Part shown: positions 43,816-54,418 of the stretch, in pieces
How positions within the stretch are numbered: position 1 is the stretch's first letter
Layout of the letters: each line of letters begins with the position of its first letter
From: Mycobacterium lacus
Lineage (GTDB): Bacteria; Actinomycetota; Actinomycetes; Mycobacteriales; Mycobacteriaceae
Reading direction: 5' to 3'
Assembly (NCBI RefSeq): GCF_010731535.1
Contig: NZ_AP022581.1
Coordinates: 1,435,952 to 1,499,951 of the forward strand
DNA length: 64,000 nucleotides
Made by a program: the position numbers and the translations under genes
Notes under the pieces: model-generated
Seen by the model: the letters and a program-made list of their open reading frames with translations, nothing else
The model's database searches: none
Told to the model about the DNA's origin: nothing

Positions 43816-46800
43816 TTACATTGTCGCCGTGGCGTTTTCGGTGGCCGCCAGCGTTTCGCACATGCGCTCCGCTAAACCGCGCACCGTGGTGATGTCGGTC
43901 GAGTGGATGCGTATCCCGGTTTCGGTTTCGATGCGGGTACGCAGTTCCAGGTTGCCCAGTGAATCGAGGCCGTAATGGGACAGCGGACGGTCCGGGTCGA
44001 CCGTGCGACGCAGAATCAGGCTGACGTGCTCGGAGATCATGCGCCTAAGGTGGGTCGGCCATTCATCGAGCGGAAGCTCGGACAGTTCAGCGCGGAACTT
44101 GCTGTGATCGGCGCGCTCGGTCGATCCGAACGCGTCTGCGAAGCGGCTACGTTGCGCCAGGGCGGTTAACCAGGGTGATCCGACGAGCGGGGCATAACCG
44201 CTGTATACGCGGGTGTGCCGCAGCAGTGCTTCGAACGCGTAGGCGCCCTCGTCGGGAGTGATCATCGTGGTGTCGCCGCTTTCGGCCAGGCCTGCGCCGC
44301 GGCCGATTTCGGCCCACGCACCCCATGCGATCACGGTGGCGGGGAGGCCCTGCGTCCGCCGCCAGCGAGCGAAGGAGTCCAGCCAGCTGTTGGCCGCGGC
44401 ATAGGCGCCCTGGCCCGGCGAACCCAGCAGGGCCGCGGCCGAGGAGAACGAACAGAACCAGTCCAGCGGCGCGGATGCGGCGGCCTGGTGCAGATTCCAC
44501 GCGCCATGCACCTTCGGCGCCCAGTCGCGCTCGATCAACTCCTCGGTGATGTTGGCCAGGGTGGCGTCCTCGACCACGGCGGCCGCGTGCAGCACGCCGC
44601 GCAACGGAAGCCCGGTGGCGGTTGCGGCGGCGACCAGCCTCGCCGCGGTGTCCGCGAGCGCGATGTCGCCACACTCCACCGCGATGTCGGACCCGGTGGA
44701 TCTGATGAGTTCGATTGTCTCCAGCACTTTTTGGTTGGGCGCCGACCGGGAGTTGAGCACGATGCGGCCGGCGCCCGCCCCAGCCATCGTTTCGGCGAGA
44801 AATAATCCGAGGCCGCCCAAACCGCCGGTGATGATGTAGGCGCCGTCGGGGCGGAAAACGCGAACCCACTCGGGCGGCGTCACCACGCTGCTGTGCCCGG
44901 TCTGCGGTATGTCGAGAATGAGCTTGCCGGTGTGTTCGGCTGCGCTCATGACGCGGATTGCGGTAGCTGCCTCGGCGAGCGGGTAGTGGGTGCTTTCGGG
45001 AATGGGCAACGCTCCCTCGGCGGTGAGCCGGTACACGGTGCTCAATAGGTCGTGGAACGCATCGGGATGGGTGATCGACATCAGCCACAGGTCAAGGGCG
45101 AAAAAGGCGAGGTTGCGACGGAACGGAGAGAGGCCCAACCGGGTGTCGTCGTAGATGTCCCGCTTGCCGATCTCGACGAATCGTCCACCGAAGTTGAGCA
45201 GGTCCACTCCCGCGCGCTGTGCCGCGCCGGTGAGCGAGTTGAGCACGATGTCAACGCCTTCGCCATCGGTATCGCGGCGGATCCGCTCGGCGAACTCGAT
45301 GCTTCGCGAGTCGTAGACATGCTCAATGCCCATGTCGCGCAACATCTGTCGGCGTTTTGGGCTGCCGGCGGTGGTGAAGATCTCGGCTCCCGCCCTACGG
45401 GCGATGGCAATCGCCGCCTGGCCCACCCCTCCGGTTGCCGAGTGGATCAACACCTTGTCACCGGTTTTGACCCGAGCCAGGTCGTGTAGGCCGTACCAGG
45501 CGGTGGCCGATGCGGTGGTCACCGCGGCGGCCTGGGCGTCGGTCAGGCCCGCCGGGATCTTGGCGGCGAGCCTCGCGTCACAGAGAACAAACGTCGCCCA
45601 GCACCCCTTGGCGGAGAGGCCGCCGACACGGTCACCGACCTGGAGTCCGGTGACGTCGGGCCCGACCGCGGTCACCACGCCGGCGAAATCGGTGCCCAGC
45701 CCCGGCAGCGGCCCGAAGGTGTGGTATTTGCCGAATACGCCGAGCACATCGGCGAAGTTGATGCTGGACGCGGTGACCGCGACCTCAATCTGTCCGGGAC
45801 CTGGCGAAACCCGTTCGAACGCAACGAGTTCCATCGTTTGCAGGTCCCCGCGCGTGCGGATCTGCATGCGCATCCCGTCACGCCCATAGCTGACGACGCG
45901 GGTTCGCCGTTCTTCGGCGCCCAGCGGAGCCGGGCACAACCGCGCGGTGTACCACTCGTTGTTTCGCCACGCGGTCTCGTCTTCCTCGGACCCGGCCAGC
46001 AGTTGGCGTGTCAAGCGCTCGGCCCCGGTCGGCTCGTCGAGGTCGATCTGGGTTGGGCGCAGGTGCGGGTGCTCGGCGCCGATCACCCGCAGCAGGCCGC
46101 GCAACCCCGCCTGTTCGAGATTGGGGCAGTCGTCGGCCAGCACCGTCTGGGCGCCTCTCGTGACCACGTACAGCCTCGGGGCCTGCCCACCAATGTCCGC
46201 CAGCTCGCGTGTGATGCGTACCAGATGCCGGACGGACTCGCTACCTAGAAAGCCGGGGCGCGGGCCCCCACCGGCGCGGTTGGGGGGTCCCGCGAGGATC
46301 ACGACACCGTTGAGACCGCCGGCCTCGAGGCGGCCGCGTAGTCGCTCGGCACTGGTCGCTGGGTCGGCGCGACGAGGCCAGCGCATGGTCAGGCATTCCG
46401 CGCCGTGCACCCGCAACGCGTCGGTCAACTCGGTCATCGATGGTTCGGCCGCGTCGGAAGTGCCGATTAACAGCCATTTCCCGGCTGCCGGGGTGTCCGC
46501 CTCGGGTAGCTCGCGGCGCTGCCATTCGATGGTCAGCAGCCGATCCCGCAGCAGGCGATCTTGGTCGGCGCTCGCGGAACAGCCGGTGCCCATCTGCAGG
46601 CCACGCACGACCAGCACGACGGTCCCGTGCTCGTCCATCACGTCGATGTCGGCTTCGACGTTCGCGCCGCATGCGGTCACCGTGGTGAGGCAATAGCGGG
46701 CGTTGCGAGTCGACGCGTAGGCCCGCAGCCGGCGCACACCCAGCGGCAGCAGCAGGCCGCCATAGCCCACACCGCCGGCCTCCGGGACGGCGGGGTGGGC

Positions 46801-49800
46801 CGCCACCGATTGGAAACAGGCGTCGAGCAGCGCGGGGTGCACGTGGTAGCCGGACTGCTGTGTCCTGATCGCGCTCGGCAAATCGACCTCGGCGAGCACC
46901 GCGTCGATTGCCCCTTCCGATCGATAGGCCGCGGCGAGGCCGGTGAAAGCGGGTCCGAACCGAACACCGCGGGTGTCGAACCACTTTCGCAGTTCGTCGC
47001 CCCCGAGGCGACACGGATGGGCTGTCCGTAAAGCGTCGATGTCCCGTGCGGGCGGCTGGTGCGGGTCATCGATGGCGCACAACATCGCGGTGGCCCGCCG
47101 GACCCGTTCGCCCTGCCGGAGCGTCTCCACGTCGAACGTTGCGCGGCCGGGCGCCTGCACCGACGCAACGACGCCCACCGGCGACTCCTCGTCGAGCAGC
47201 AGCATCTGCTCGAAGCGGATGTCGCGGACCTCGGACCGTTCGCCGAGGACGGTGCGCGCCGCGGCCAACGCCATCTCGCAGTAGGCAGCCCCCGGAAGCG
47301 CGGCCACGTCGTGGATCTGATGGTCACCCAGCCAAGGCAGGGTCGCGGTTCCGAGTTCGGCCCTCCAAGCGTGCCGTTCCGGCTCCTCCATCAGCTGCAC
47401 GTGCGAGCCCAACAGTGGATGCTCCACCACGGTATTGGGGGTCGTGGCGCCCGCCCGACGGCCCGTACTGTCGGGTTCAAGCAGCAGGCGACGGCTCGTC
47501 CACGCCGGCAGCGGTGCGTCCACCAGGCGTCCCCTGGGGTAGAGGACCGAGAAGTCCACGGCGGCGCCCGCGCCGTGCAGGTCGGCCACCAACCCACGCA
47601 ACCCGTGCGGAAGGCGTTGGTCGCGCCGCATGCCGGCCACCGCGGCTACCGGGATGTCGAGGCTGGTGGCGGTCTGCTCGACCGCGCGGGTCAACAGCGG
47701 GTGCGGTGACAGCTCGCCGAATACCCGGTACCCGTCCTCGAGAGCCGCGCGTACCGCAGCGGAGAACCGCACGGCGTGCCGCAGGTTGTCCACCCAATAG
47801 CGGGCGTCACACGTCGGACGTTCGCGGGGGTCGAACAGGGTCGCCGAGTAATACGGAATCTGCGGTGTCATCGGGGCCACGTCGGCCAGCACCCGGGACA
47901 GCTCGTCGAGGATCGGATCGACGTGCGGGGTGTGTGATGCCACGTCGACGGCGACCTCACGGGCCATCACGTCGCGCGCCTCCCACGCCTCGACGAGGTC
48001 GCGAACGGCCTGGGTGGCGCCGCCGATCACGGTGGATTGCGGGGAAGCCACGACGGCAATCACGACGTCATTGGCGGCGCGACGTGTCAACTCCTCCCGC
48101 ACCTGCTGCGCGGGCAGTTCGACCGCGGCCATCGCGCCGATACCCGCAATCCGGGTGCACAGGCGCGAGCGACGGCAGATGACCCGTGCTCCGTCTTCCA
48201 GCGACAGCGCGCCCGCCACTACGGCCGCGGCCACCTCGCCCAGTGAGTGGCCGATGACCGCCCCTGGCGCGACTCCGTAGGACTTCATGGTGGTCGCCAG
48301 CGCGACCTGCATGGTGAACACGGTCGGCTGGACGCGGTCGATCCGGGTCACGGTCCGCGGTGCGGTCATCGCCTCGGTGACCGAGTAACCGGATTCGGCG
48401 GCGATCAATGGCTCCGCGGCGGCCACGGTCGCGGCGAACACCGGCTCGTTGGCCAGCAGGTCCGCACCCATGGCAGCCCACTGCGAACCTTGCCCGGAAA
48501 ACACCCACACGGGCCCACGGTCGTCGTGGCCCACCGCGGTCTGGAAGGGGGTGTCGCCGGCGGCGACCTCGCGCAAGCGCTCGACCAGCTCGGTATGGCC
48601 GGCGGCGATCACCGCGGTGCGCACCGGCCGGTGGCCACGCCGACGTGCCAGCGTGTAGGCCAGATCCGAAAGCGCCACCGAGTCGGCGCGGTTCTGCACC
48701 CAGTCGGCCAGGCGGCGCGCAGTCTGGCGCAGCGCCTCGGCCGAGGTAGCCGACAGGGCAAACACGCCGACGGCCGGCCCGAGCGGTGCCGTCGCGGTGC
48801 GCGCCGCTACGGGTTCGGGGGCCTGTTCGAGAATGGCGTGAACGTTGCTGCCCGACATGCCGTAGGACGACACCGCCGCCCGCCGGGGCGCCGCGGCATT
48901 CCGCCCCGGCCACGGCGTGATCTCCTGTGGCACAAAGAGTCCGGTCTCGATCTGGGCGAGCTCGTCGGGCAGCCGGGTGTGGTGGAGCATGGGCGGCACC
49001 ACGCCATGTTGCAGCGACAGGATCGCCTTGATGATCCCCACCGCGCCAGCGGCGGCCTCGGTGTGTCCCAGGTTGCTCTTGGCTGACGCGAGCGCACATG
49101 GAGTTCCGTCGGTGCCGTACACCCGCGCGAGGCCGCCGAATTCGATCGGGTCGCCAACCGGGGTTCCGGTGCCGTGCGCCTCGACCATGCCGATGGTGTG
49201 GGCGTCCACGCCGGCCGCCGCCAGCGCGGCCCGATAAGCCACGACCTGTGCATCCATCGACGGGGTTGAGATGTTGTCGGTGTGCCCATCCTGATTTGTC
49301 GCGGTGCCGCGCAGCACGGCAAGAATCCGGTCGCCGTCGCGCAGCGCATCGGGCAGTCTTTTGAGCGCCACGACGGCGCAGCCCTCGGAACGGACGAACC
49401 CATCTGCGGCGACGTCGAACGTCCGGCAGCGTCCGGTGGCCGACAGCATGCCCTGCGCGGACGCCGAGTTGAACGTGTGCGGTGCCAGCATGACCATGCA
49501 GCCGCCCGCCAAGGCAAGGTTGCTCTCACCCTCGTGCAAACTGCGGCAAGCCATGTGCACGGCAAGCAGACTCGACGAACACGCCGTGTCCACGGTCATC
49601 GCCGGACCGCGCAGCCCCATCGAGTACGACACCCGCCCGGAAGCCATGCTGAACGCGGTTCCGGTGAACGCGTACGCGTCATCTAGGGCACCCGCGTCGC
49701 TGGTGACGAACGCGTAGTCGTGGTGGCACACACCGACGTACACACCGGTGAGCGAGCCACTCAAGGATTCTGGAGCAATGCCGGCGTGCTCCACGGCCTC

Positions 49801-50112
49801 CCACGAGGTCTGCATGAGCAAGCGATGCTGCGGATCGATCGCAATTGCTTCCCGGTCGCTGATGCCGAAGAACTCCGGATCGAAGGCGCCAACATCTTCC
49901 AGGAACCCGCCCCACCGCGAAACGGACCGACCGGTCACACCGGGTTGGGGGTCGTAGAATTCGTCGGCGTCCCAGCGGTCGGCGGGAATCTCGGTGATCA
50001 GGTCGTCGCCCCGCAGCAACGCCTCCCAGAATGCGTCCGGGGAATCGATGCCATGCGGGAGTCGACACGCCATGCCGATCACAGCAACCGGGGTGACATG
50101 TGTCCGATCCAC
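43816..50112 (-). CDS. pks5: MAS/Pks5-type iterative polyketide synthase, intact, third copy
   Basis: 2098 residues, KS-AT-DH-ER-KR-ACP. Approximate landmarks: KS cysteine [12 protein letters not shown] (~177), [13 protein letters not shown] (~624), [16 protein letters not shown] (~930), [15 protein letters not shown] (~1560), KR GGLGGLG (~1760), [14 protein letters not shown] (~2050). Start GTG 50110-50112 ([13 protein letters not shown]) with GGGAGGAT upstream; the frame is open 40 codons further but that part is not family-like. This copy is clearly more diverged from the other two than they are from each other. It lies divergent from fadD24 with a 195-bp shared promoter region, the M. tuberculosis pks5-fadD24 geometry. 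Likely starter activation by FadD24. Confidence 0.92.
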   Translation of the reverse strand: MDRTHVTPVAVIGMACRLPHGIDSPDAFWEALLRGDDLITEIPADRWDADEFYDPQPGVTGRSVSRWGGFLEDVGAFDPEFFGISDREAIAIDPQHRLLMQTSWEAVEHAGIAPESLSGSLTGVYVGVCHHDYAFVTSDAGALDDAYAFTGTAFSMASGRVSYSMGLRGPAMTVDTACSSSLLAVHMACRSLHEGESNLALAGGCMVMLAPHTFNSASAQGMLSATGRCRTFDVAADGFVRSEGCAVVALKRLPDALRDGDRILAVLRGTATNQDGHTDNISTPSMDAQVVAYRAALAAAGVDAHTIGMVEAHGTGTPVGDPIEFGGLARVYGTDGTPCALASAKSNLGHTEAAAGAVGIIKAILSLQHGVVPPMLHHTRLPDELAQIETGLFVPQEITPWPGRNAAAPRRAAVSSYGMSGSNVHAILEQAPEPVAARTATAPLGPAVGVFALSATSAEALRQTARRLADWVQNRADSVALSDLAYTLARRRGHRPVRTAVIAAGHTELVERLREVAAGDTPFQTAVGHDDRGPVWVFSGQGSQWAAMGADLLANEPVFAATVAAAEPLIAAESGYSVTEAMTAPRTVTRIDRVQPTVFTMQVALATTMKSYGVAPGAVIGHSLGEVAAAVVAGALSLEDGARVICRRSRLCTRIAGIGAMAAVELPAQQVREELTRRAANDVVIAVVASPQSTVIGGATQAVRDLVEAWEARDVMAREVAVDVASHTPHVDPILDELSRVLADVAPMTPQIPYYSATLFDPRERPTCDARYWVDNLRHAVRFSAAVRAALEDGYRVFGELSPHPLLTRAVEQTATSLDIPVAAVAGMRRDQRLPHGLRGLVADLHGAGAAVDFSVLYPRGRLVDAPLPAWTSRRLLLEPDSTGRRAGATTPNTVVEHPLLGSHVQLMEEPERHAWRAELGTATLPWLGDHQIHDVAALPGAAYCEMALAAARTVLGERSEVRDIRFEQMLLLDEESPVGVVASVQAPGRATFDVETLRQGERVRRATAMLCAIDDPHQPPARDIDALRTAHPCRLGGDELRKWFDTRGVRFGPAFTGLAAAYRSEGAIDAVLAEVDLPSAIRTQQSGYHVHPALLDACFQSVAAHPAVPEAGGVGYGGLLLPLGVRRLRAYASTRNARYCLTTVTACGANVEADIDVMDEHGTVVLVVRGLQMGTGCSASADQDRLLRDRLLTIEWQRRELPEADTPAAGKWLLIGTSDAAEPSMTELTDALRVHGAECLTMRWPRRADPATSAERLRGRLEAGGLNGVVILAGPPNRAGGGPRPGFLGSESVRHLVRITRELADIGGQAPRLYVVTRGAQTVLADDCPNLEQAGLRGLLRVIGAEHPHLRPTQIDLDEPTGAERLTRQLLAGSEEDETAWRNNEWYTARLCPAPLGAEERRTRVVSYGRDGMRMQIRTRGDLQTMELVAFERVSPGPGQIEVAVTASSINFADVLGVFGKYHTFGPLPGLGTDFAGVVTAVGPDVTGLQVGDRVGGLSAKGCWATFVLCDARLAAKIPAGLTDAQAAAVTTASATAWYGLHDLARVKTGDKVLIHSATGGVGQAAIAIARRAGAEIFTTAGSPKRRQMLRDMGIEHVYDSRSIEFAERIRRDTDGEGVDIVLNSLTGAAQRAGVDLLNFGGRFVEIGKRDIYDDTRLGLSPFRRNLAFFALDLWLMSITHPDAFHDLLSTVYRLTAEGALPIPESTHYPLAEAATAIRVMSAAEHTGKLILDIPQTGHSSVVTPPEWVRVFRPDGAYIITGGLGGLGLFLAETMAGAGAGRIVLNSRSAPNQKVLETIELIRSTGSDIAVECGDIALADTAARLVAAATATGLPLRGVLHAAAVVEDATLANITEELIERDWAPKVHGAWNLHQAAASAPLDWFCSFSSAAALLGSPGQGAYAAANSWLDSFARWRRTQGLPATVIAWGAWAEIGRGAGLAESGDTTMITPDEGAYAFEALLRHTRVYSGYAPLVGSPWLTALAQRSRFADAFGSTERADHSKFRAELSELPLDEWPTHLRRMISEHVSLILRRTVDPDRPLSHYGLDSLGNLELRTRIETETGIRIHSTDITTVRGLAERMCETLAATENATATM

Positions 50113-50270
50113 GAGGTCATCCTCCCTGTTCGGCACGGTCCGGCCGGGGATCAACGCGCCGACTCTTTCTCCGCCCGAGCGGTCCCGCTTTGGGGGAAGG
50201 GGGCGAGCAGGGCCTGTCAGGGACGCCGACACGGGCCATGCCGACGGCGAAGCGGGTCTCGGCAGGTTTT

Positions 50271-50310
50271 GTCAACGTTGACGAAGCGTTCGAGGTAGTG
50301 TGCTGCCGTG
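50271..50310 (+). promoter_or_regulatory. fadD24 promoter region with perfect 12-bp palindrome
   Basis: gtcaacgttgac at 50271-50282 is a perfect palindrome. On the plus strand it contains TTGACG and on the minus strand TTGACA. TAGTGT at 50296-50301 lies six bases before the GTG start, the likely -10 of a leaderless transcript. The TTGACG to TAGTGT spacing (12 bp) is too short for a standard -35, so the palindrome may be an operator rather than a -35 box. Confidence 0.5.
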
Positions 50311-52062
50311 GCCGGCTCTTCGATTCCCGCTCTGCTGCGCGAGCGTGCCAGCCTGGTCCCCAATGGTTCTGCGATCACGTACATCGACTATGAGAAGGAC
50401 TGGGAAGGGGTTGCCGAGGCCCTGACGTGGTCGCAGTTATATCGGCGAATGCTCAATCTCGCCGAGCAGCTCAGACTTTGCGGGTCGACCGGTGATCGGG
50501 CGGTGATCCTGGCGCCGCAGGGACTCGATTACGTCGTCGGATTTCTCGGCGCGTTGCAGGCCGGACTTGTCGCCGTTCCGTTGTCGGTTCCGTACGGTGG
50601 CGCCCACGACGAGCGCACGATTTCGGTGCTGGGCGACACTTCGCCCGCGGTCATTTTGACGACGTCCGCTGCCGTCGACAATGTCACTGACTATGCACGG
50701 CCACAGCCCGGACAAAACGCGCCGTCGATCATTGAACTCGATTCGCTGGACCTTGATTCTCGGCAGCGATCCCGCGGTCCGGGCGCTCGCCCAACCGGTA
50801 AGGACGTGCCGGAAACCGCGTATTTGCAATACACCTCGGGATCCACCCGTGCGCCCGCCGGGGTGATGATCTCGAACAAGAATGTCTTTGCCAATTTCGA
50901 GCAGATCATCGCCGACTTCTTTGCCCCCGAGGGGGGAGTTGTCCCACCGGACCTGACGGTGGTGTCCTGGCTGCCGCTCTATCACGACATGGGTCTCCTG
51001 TTGGGAACCATCATGCCGATACTGGCGGGTCTCCCCACCGTGTTGACGAGCCCGGTGGGGTTCCTGCAGCGGCCGGCTAGATGGATGCAGTTGCTGGCGC
51101 GCCACGGCCGCACGATCTCGGCAGGACCGAACTTCGCTTTCGACTTGGCGGTACGTAAGACATCGGACGCCGACATGGCCGGGCTCGATCTCGGCGGTGT
51201 GCACACCGTCCTCAACGGCAGCGAGCGGGTCCAGCCCGCCACCCTCAAGCGATTCGCCGATCGGTTCGCCCCCTTCAAATTTGCCCCCAAGGCGCTGCGG
51301 CCCGCGTACGGCATGGCGGAGGCGACGGTGTACATCGCGACCCGTAGTGTCGGCGAACCACCCGAAATCGTTCACTTCGAGTCCGAACAGCTGCCTGCCG
51401 GCCACGCCAAGCCGTGCCCGGGTGGCGGCGGCACACCGCTGGTTAGTTACGGCGCCGCGGATTCCCAGCTGGTGCGCATCGTCGATCCCGACACGTGTAT
51501 CGAGTGTCCGGAGGGCACGGTCGGTGAGATCTGGGTGCAAGGCGGCAACGTCGCTACCGGGTATTGGCACAAACCCGAGGAGACCGAGCGCACGTTCGGC
51601 GCGAAGATCGTCACCCCTTCGGAGGGCACACCCGAGGGTCCCTGGCTGAGAACCGGGGATTCGGGCTTCTTCTCCGACGGCGAGCTGTTCATTATCGGCC
51701 GGATCAAGGATCTCTTGATTGTCTATGGGCGCAACCACTCTCCCGACGACATCGAGGCGACGATCCAGGAGATCACCGCGGGCCGCTGCGCGGCGATAGG
51801 AGTGCCGGAGGGCGGCTCGGAGAAGCTGGTCGCCATCATCGAGCTCAAGAAGCGGAGCGACTCCGACGAGGATGCGCTTGCGCGGCTGCGCGCCGTCAAA
51901 CGTGACGTCACCGCGGCGATATTCGAGTCGCACGGGCTGAGCGTGGCCGACCTCGTCCTGGTTTCGCCCGGGTCGATTCCCATCACCACGAGCGGCAAGA
52001 TCAGGCGATCACAGTGTGTGGAGCTCTACCGGCAACGTGAGTTCACCCGGTTGGACGCCTGA
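50308..52062 (+). CDS. fadD24: fatty-acyl-AMP ligase FadD24
   Basis: 584 residues, the same length as Rv1529 FadD24. It is a FAAL that activates fatty acids as acyl-AMP for transfer to a PKS. Landmarks: [20 protein letters not shown] near residue 175 (P-loop for ATP), [12 protein letters not shown] near 223, [17 protein letters not shown] near 332, [19 protein letters not shown] near 450, and [13 protein letters not shown] at the end with the late Lys. Start GTG 50308 ([16 protein letters not shown]). Divergent from the pks5-like gene, which it probably serves. It is close in sequence to the FAAL domain of the fused PKS at 10861, so that fusion probably arose from a fadD24-like gene. Confidence 0.93.
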   Translation: MAGSSIPALLRERASLVPNGSAITYIDYEKDWEGVAEALTWSQLYRRMLNLAEQLRLCGSTGDRAVILAPQGLDYVVGFLGALQAGLVAVPLSVPYGGAHDERTISVLGDTSPAVILTTSAAVDNVTDYARPQPGQNAPSIIELDSLDLDSRQRSRGPGARPTGKDVPETAYLQYTSGSTRAPAGVMISNKNVFANFEQIIADFFAPEGGVVPPDLTVVSWLPLYHDMGLLLGTIMPILAGLPTVLTSPVGFLQRPARWMQLLARHGRTISAGPNFAFDLAVRKTSDADMAGLDLGGVHTVLNGSERVQPATLKRFADRFAPFKFAPKALRPAYGMAEATVYIATRSVGEPPEIVHFESEQLPAGHAKPCPGGGGTPLVSYGAADSQLVRIVDPDTCIECPEGTVGEIWVQGGNVATGYWHKPEETERTFGAKIVTPSEGTPEGPWLRTGDSGFFSDGELFIIGRIKDLLIVYGRNHSPDDIEATIQEITAGRCAAIGVPEGGSEKLVAIIELKKRSDSDEDALARLRAVKRDVTAAIFESHGLSVADLVLVSPGSIPITTSGKIRRSQCVELYRQREFTRLDA

Positions 52063-52113
52063 TCGCGCTTCGTGCATCGATCTGGTTGTGCCGCAAGCGT
52101 TTTACCACGCTGA

Positions 52114-52142
52114 TTGACTCGCCTGTCAACGATTCATAGTGT
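52114..52142 (+). promoter_or_regulatory. predicted SigA-type promoter of adh
   Basis: TTGACT (52114-52119), 17-bp spacer, TAGTGT (52137-52142), then six bases to the ATG at 52149. Near-consensus spacing makes this the clearest promoter in the window. ttgac and gtcaa also form an inverted repeat (52114-52129). Confidence 0.65.
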
Positions 52143-52148
52143 GCTGGT

Positions 52149-53252
52149 ATGTCGGACGGCGCGGTGGCGCGGGCACTGGTATTGGAGGCCCCGCGCAGCC
52201 TGGTCGTCCGGCAGTTTCCTCTTCCGGTCATTGGCGAGGACGACGCGCTGGTGCGGGTGGAGGCCTGCGGGCTGTGCGGCACCGATCACGAGCAGTACAC
52301 CGGCGAACTTGCCGGTGGGTTTGCGTTCGTCCCCGGCCACGAGACGGTCGGGACGATCGAGGTGATCGGACCGCGTGCGGCGCGGCGGTGGGGTGTGTCC
52401 GCGGGCGACCGAGTCGCCGTCGAGGTATTCCAGTCGTGCCGCCAGTGCGCAAACTGTCTCGCTGGCGACCACCGGCGTTGTGCACGTCACGGCCTGGCCG
52501 ACATGTATGGGTTCATCCCGGTCGACCGCCAGCCCGGGCTGTGGGGTGGCTACGCCGAATACCAGTATCTGGCTCCCGACTCGATGGTGTTGCCGGTGAG
52601 TGGTGATCTCAGCCCGGAAGTTGCCACCTTGTTCAACCCGCTGGGCGCCGGAATACGTTGGGGGGTAACGGTTCCCGAAACCGGCCCGGGCGATGTCGTG
52701 GCGGTGCTGGGCCCCGGAATCCGGGGACTATGTGCTGCGGCGGCCGCAAAACGGGCCGGCGCCGGGTTCGTGATGGTGACCGGGCTGGGCCCGCGCGACG
52801 CCGACCGGTTGACGCTGGCCGCGCAGTTCGGAGCGGACCTGGCCGTCGACGTCGCCGTCGAGGACCCGGTAGCGGCCCTGGCAAAGGCGACCGGTGGGCT
52901 GGCGGACGTCGTCATCGACGTGACCGCGAAGGCACCCGGGGCATTCGCCCAGGCGATCGCGCTCGCCCGTCCCGCCGGAACCGTCGTTGTCGCCGGCACC
53001 CGGGGTTTCGGCAGCGGCGCGCCGGGATTCTCGCCCGACCTGGTTGTGCTCAAGGAGCTGCGCGTCATCGGCGCCCTGGGCGTCGATGACGGCGCCTACC
53101 GGGCGGCGCTTGACCTGTTGGCGTCCGGTCGATATCCGTTCGAGAGTCTGCCCCGCCGCTGCGTGCGGCTCGAAGGCGCGGAGGAGTTGCTGGCTACTAT
53201 GGCCGGTGAACGCGAGGGTGTCCCGCCTGTACACGGAGTGCTCACACCATGA
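52149..53252 (+). CDS. adh: zinc-binding alcohol dehydrogenase (Rv1530-like)
   Basis: A 367-residue medium-chain dehydrogenase, matching Rv1530 in length and position. Catalytic zinc ligands are visible in EACGLCGTDHEQY and VPGHETVGTIE. The structural zinc lobe has four cysteines in SCRQCANCLAGDHRRC (residues ~98-113). The nucleotide-binding region lies around VVAVLGPGIRGLCAAAAAKR, where the usual GxGxxG is GPGIRG. Substrate unknown; a role in lipid alcohol or aldehyde turnover is only suggested by context. The stop overlaps the next start by 4 bp (ATGA). Confidence 0.92.
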   Translation: MSDGAVARALVLEAPRSLVVRQFPLPVIGEDDALVRVEACGLCGTDHEQYTGELAGGFAFVPGHETVGTIEVIGPRAARRWGVSAGDRVAVEVFQSCRQCANCLAGDHRRCARHGLADMYGFIPVDRQPGLWGGYAEYQYLAPDSMVLPVSGDLSPEVATLFNPLGAGIRWGVTVPETGPGDVVAVLGPGIRGLCAAAAAKRAGAGFVMVTGLGPRDADRLTLAAQFGADLAVDVAVEDPVAALAKATGGLADVVIDVTAKAPGAFAQAIALARPAGTVVVAGTRGFGSGAPGFSPDLVVLKELRVIGALGVDDGAYRAALDLLASGRYPFESLPRRCVRLEGAEELLATMAGEREGVPPVHGVLTP

Positions 53253-53827
53253 CCCCACCCATGAAGTCACCCCGGGTGCCCCCGTTGCCCGTCGACGAGG
53301 CCAAGGCCGCCGCGGACGAAGCCGGCGTGCCCGACTACATGGCCGAGCTCAGCATCTTCCAGGTGTTGCTCAACCATCCGCGACTGGCGCGCGCCTTCAA
53401 CGACATGCTCGCCACCATGCTGTGGCACGGCGCCCTGGACTCACGGCTGCGCGAGTTGGCGATCATGCGGATCGGCTGGCTCACCGGGTGCGACTACGAA
53501 TGGACCCAGCACTGGCGCGTCGCTTCGGGCCTTGGCGTGTCGCCCGATGACCTGCTCGGCGTGCGGGATTGGCGGGCGCACAACGGGTTCGGTGCCGCTG
53601 AGCGCGCCGTGCTGGCGGCCGCCGACGACGTGGTGCGCGACGGCGCGGTGAGCGCCGAGAGCTGGGCGGCTTGCGAGCGTGAATTAGACGGTGACACGAC
53701 GGTTCTCATCGAATTGGTCACCGCGATAAGCGCATGGCGAATGGTCGCCTCGATTCTGCACAGCCTCAGGGTCCCGTTGGAAGACGGCGTGTCCAGCTGG
53801 CCGCCCGACGGCCTTTCGCCCGAGTGA
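53249..53827 (+). CDS. carboxymuconolactone decarboxylase-like protein (Rv1531-like)
   Basis: A 192-residue alpha-helical protein of the CMD/AhpD-like superfamily. The core RLRELAIMRIGWLTGCDYEW with TQH (residues ~70-93) is where AhpD-type enzymes have CxxCxxxH. Here only the first Cys is present (GCDYEWTQH), so peroxidatic chemistry is unlikely. Translationally coupled to adh through a 4-bp overlap. Rv1531 holds the same place in M. tuberculosis. Function unknown. Confidence 0.85.
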   Translation: MTPPMKSPRVPPLPVDEAKAAADEAGVPDYMAELSIFQVLLNHPRLARAFNDMLATMLWHGALDSRLRELAIMRIGWLTGCDYEWTQHWRVASGLGVSPDDLLGVRDWRAHNGFGAAERAVLAAADDVVRDGAVSAESWAACERELDGDTTVLIELVTAISAWRMVASILHSLRVPLEDGVSSWPPDGLSPE

Positions 53828-53912
53828 TCGCGCCGAACGTGTCACCATGGCGAAATTCGGTGAGATTTTTCGCACTGTGTGCACGTTGGGCGAGGGCGTA
53901 AAGCGTTTCGGC

Positions 53913-54359
53913 TCAGACGATCCGGTAGGTCTGCACCGCGTGCGCGACGACGTTGCCGTCGGCATCGGTGGCGGTGATCTCGGTGAAGGTGAGTTCCTTG
54001 CGGCGTCGGGCGGTGCGGGCATGACACAGCAGGTCGCTGCGTTTGGCGGCGCCGGTGTACTGGATGCTCATCGCCACGGTGGAGGCGCGCATGCCCTTGT
54101 CGAAGTCGTGGTTCGACCAGGCGGCGGCGGCGCCGGCGGTGTCCATCACCGCCGCGATCACGCCGCCGTGAAAGTAGGTGCCGTCGTTGGTGAGGTCTGC
54201 TCGAAACGGCAGCCGGATCGTGACGTCATCGGGTTCGTAGCGCTCGAACACGATGCCGAGCCCGCCGATGAACGGTGTGTTCGTCATCAGGTCGCGCACC
54301 GCCTGGCGACGTTTGTGTTGCTCTTCGGGGGACAAGGGTGCGGTCAGCGGCTCGGGCAT
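53913..54359 (-). CDS. hotdog-fold thioesterase (PaaI/YigI-like, Rv1532c-like)
   Basis: 148 residues of the 4HBT hotdog family. Typical features: NDGTYFHGGVIAAVMDTAGA (catalytic loop and central helix, residues ~66-85) and STVAMSIQYTGAAKRSDLLC. It probably hydrolyses acyl-CoA thioesters. I choose ATG 54357-54359 (MPEPLTAPLSPEEQHKRR) because the frame upstream (to 54470) crosses the divergent promoter and is basic and non-family. It is divergent from the nitronate-monooxygenase-like gene, sharing a palindromic site. Confidence 0.85.
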   Translation of the reverse strand: MPEPLTAPLSPEEQHKRRQAVRDLMTNTPFIGGLGIVFERYEPDDVTIRLPFRADLTNDGTYFHGGVIAAVMDTAGAAAAWSNHDFDKGMRASTVAMSIQYTGAAKRSDLLCHARTARRRKELTFTEITATDADGNVVAHAVQTYRIV

Positions 54360-54380
54360 GGCGGCTAGGTTACCCCATTC

Positions 54381-54396
54381 GATTGACATATCAATC
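54381..54396. promoter_or_regulatory. candidate TetR operator between divergent genes
   Basis: gattga-cata-tcaatc, six-base arms around four bases, centred between the thioesterase start (54359) and the oxidoreductase start (54419). A TetR regulator is encoded two genes along the same transcript (55553). Local autoregulation is the simplest model. TAGCGT at 54407-54412 lies seven bases before the GTG at 54419 and could be the -10. Confidence 0.5.
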
Positions 54397-54418
54397 AATA
54401 ACCCATAGCGTCGTCGAA

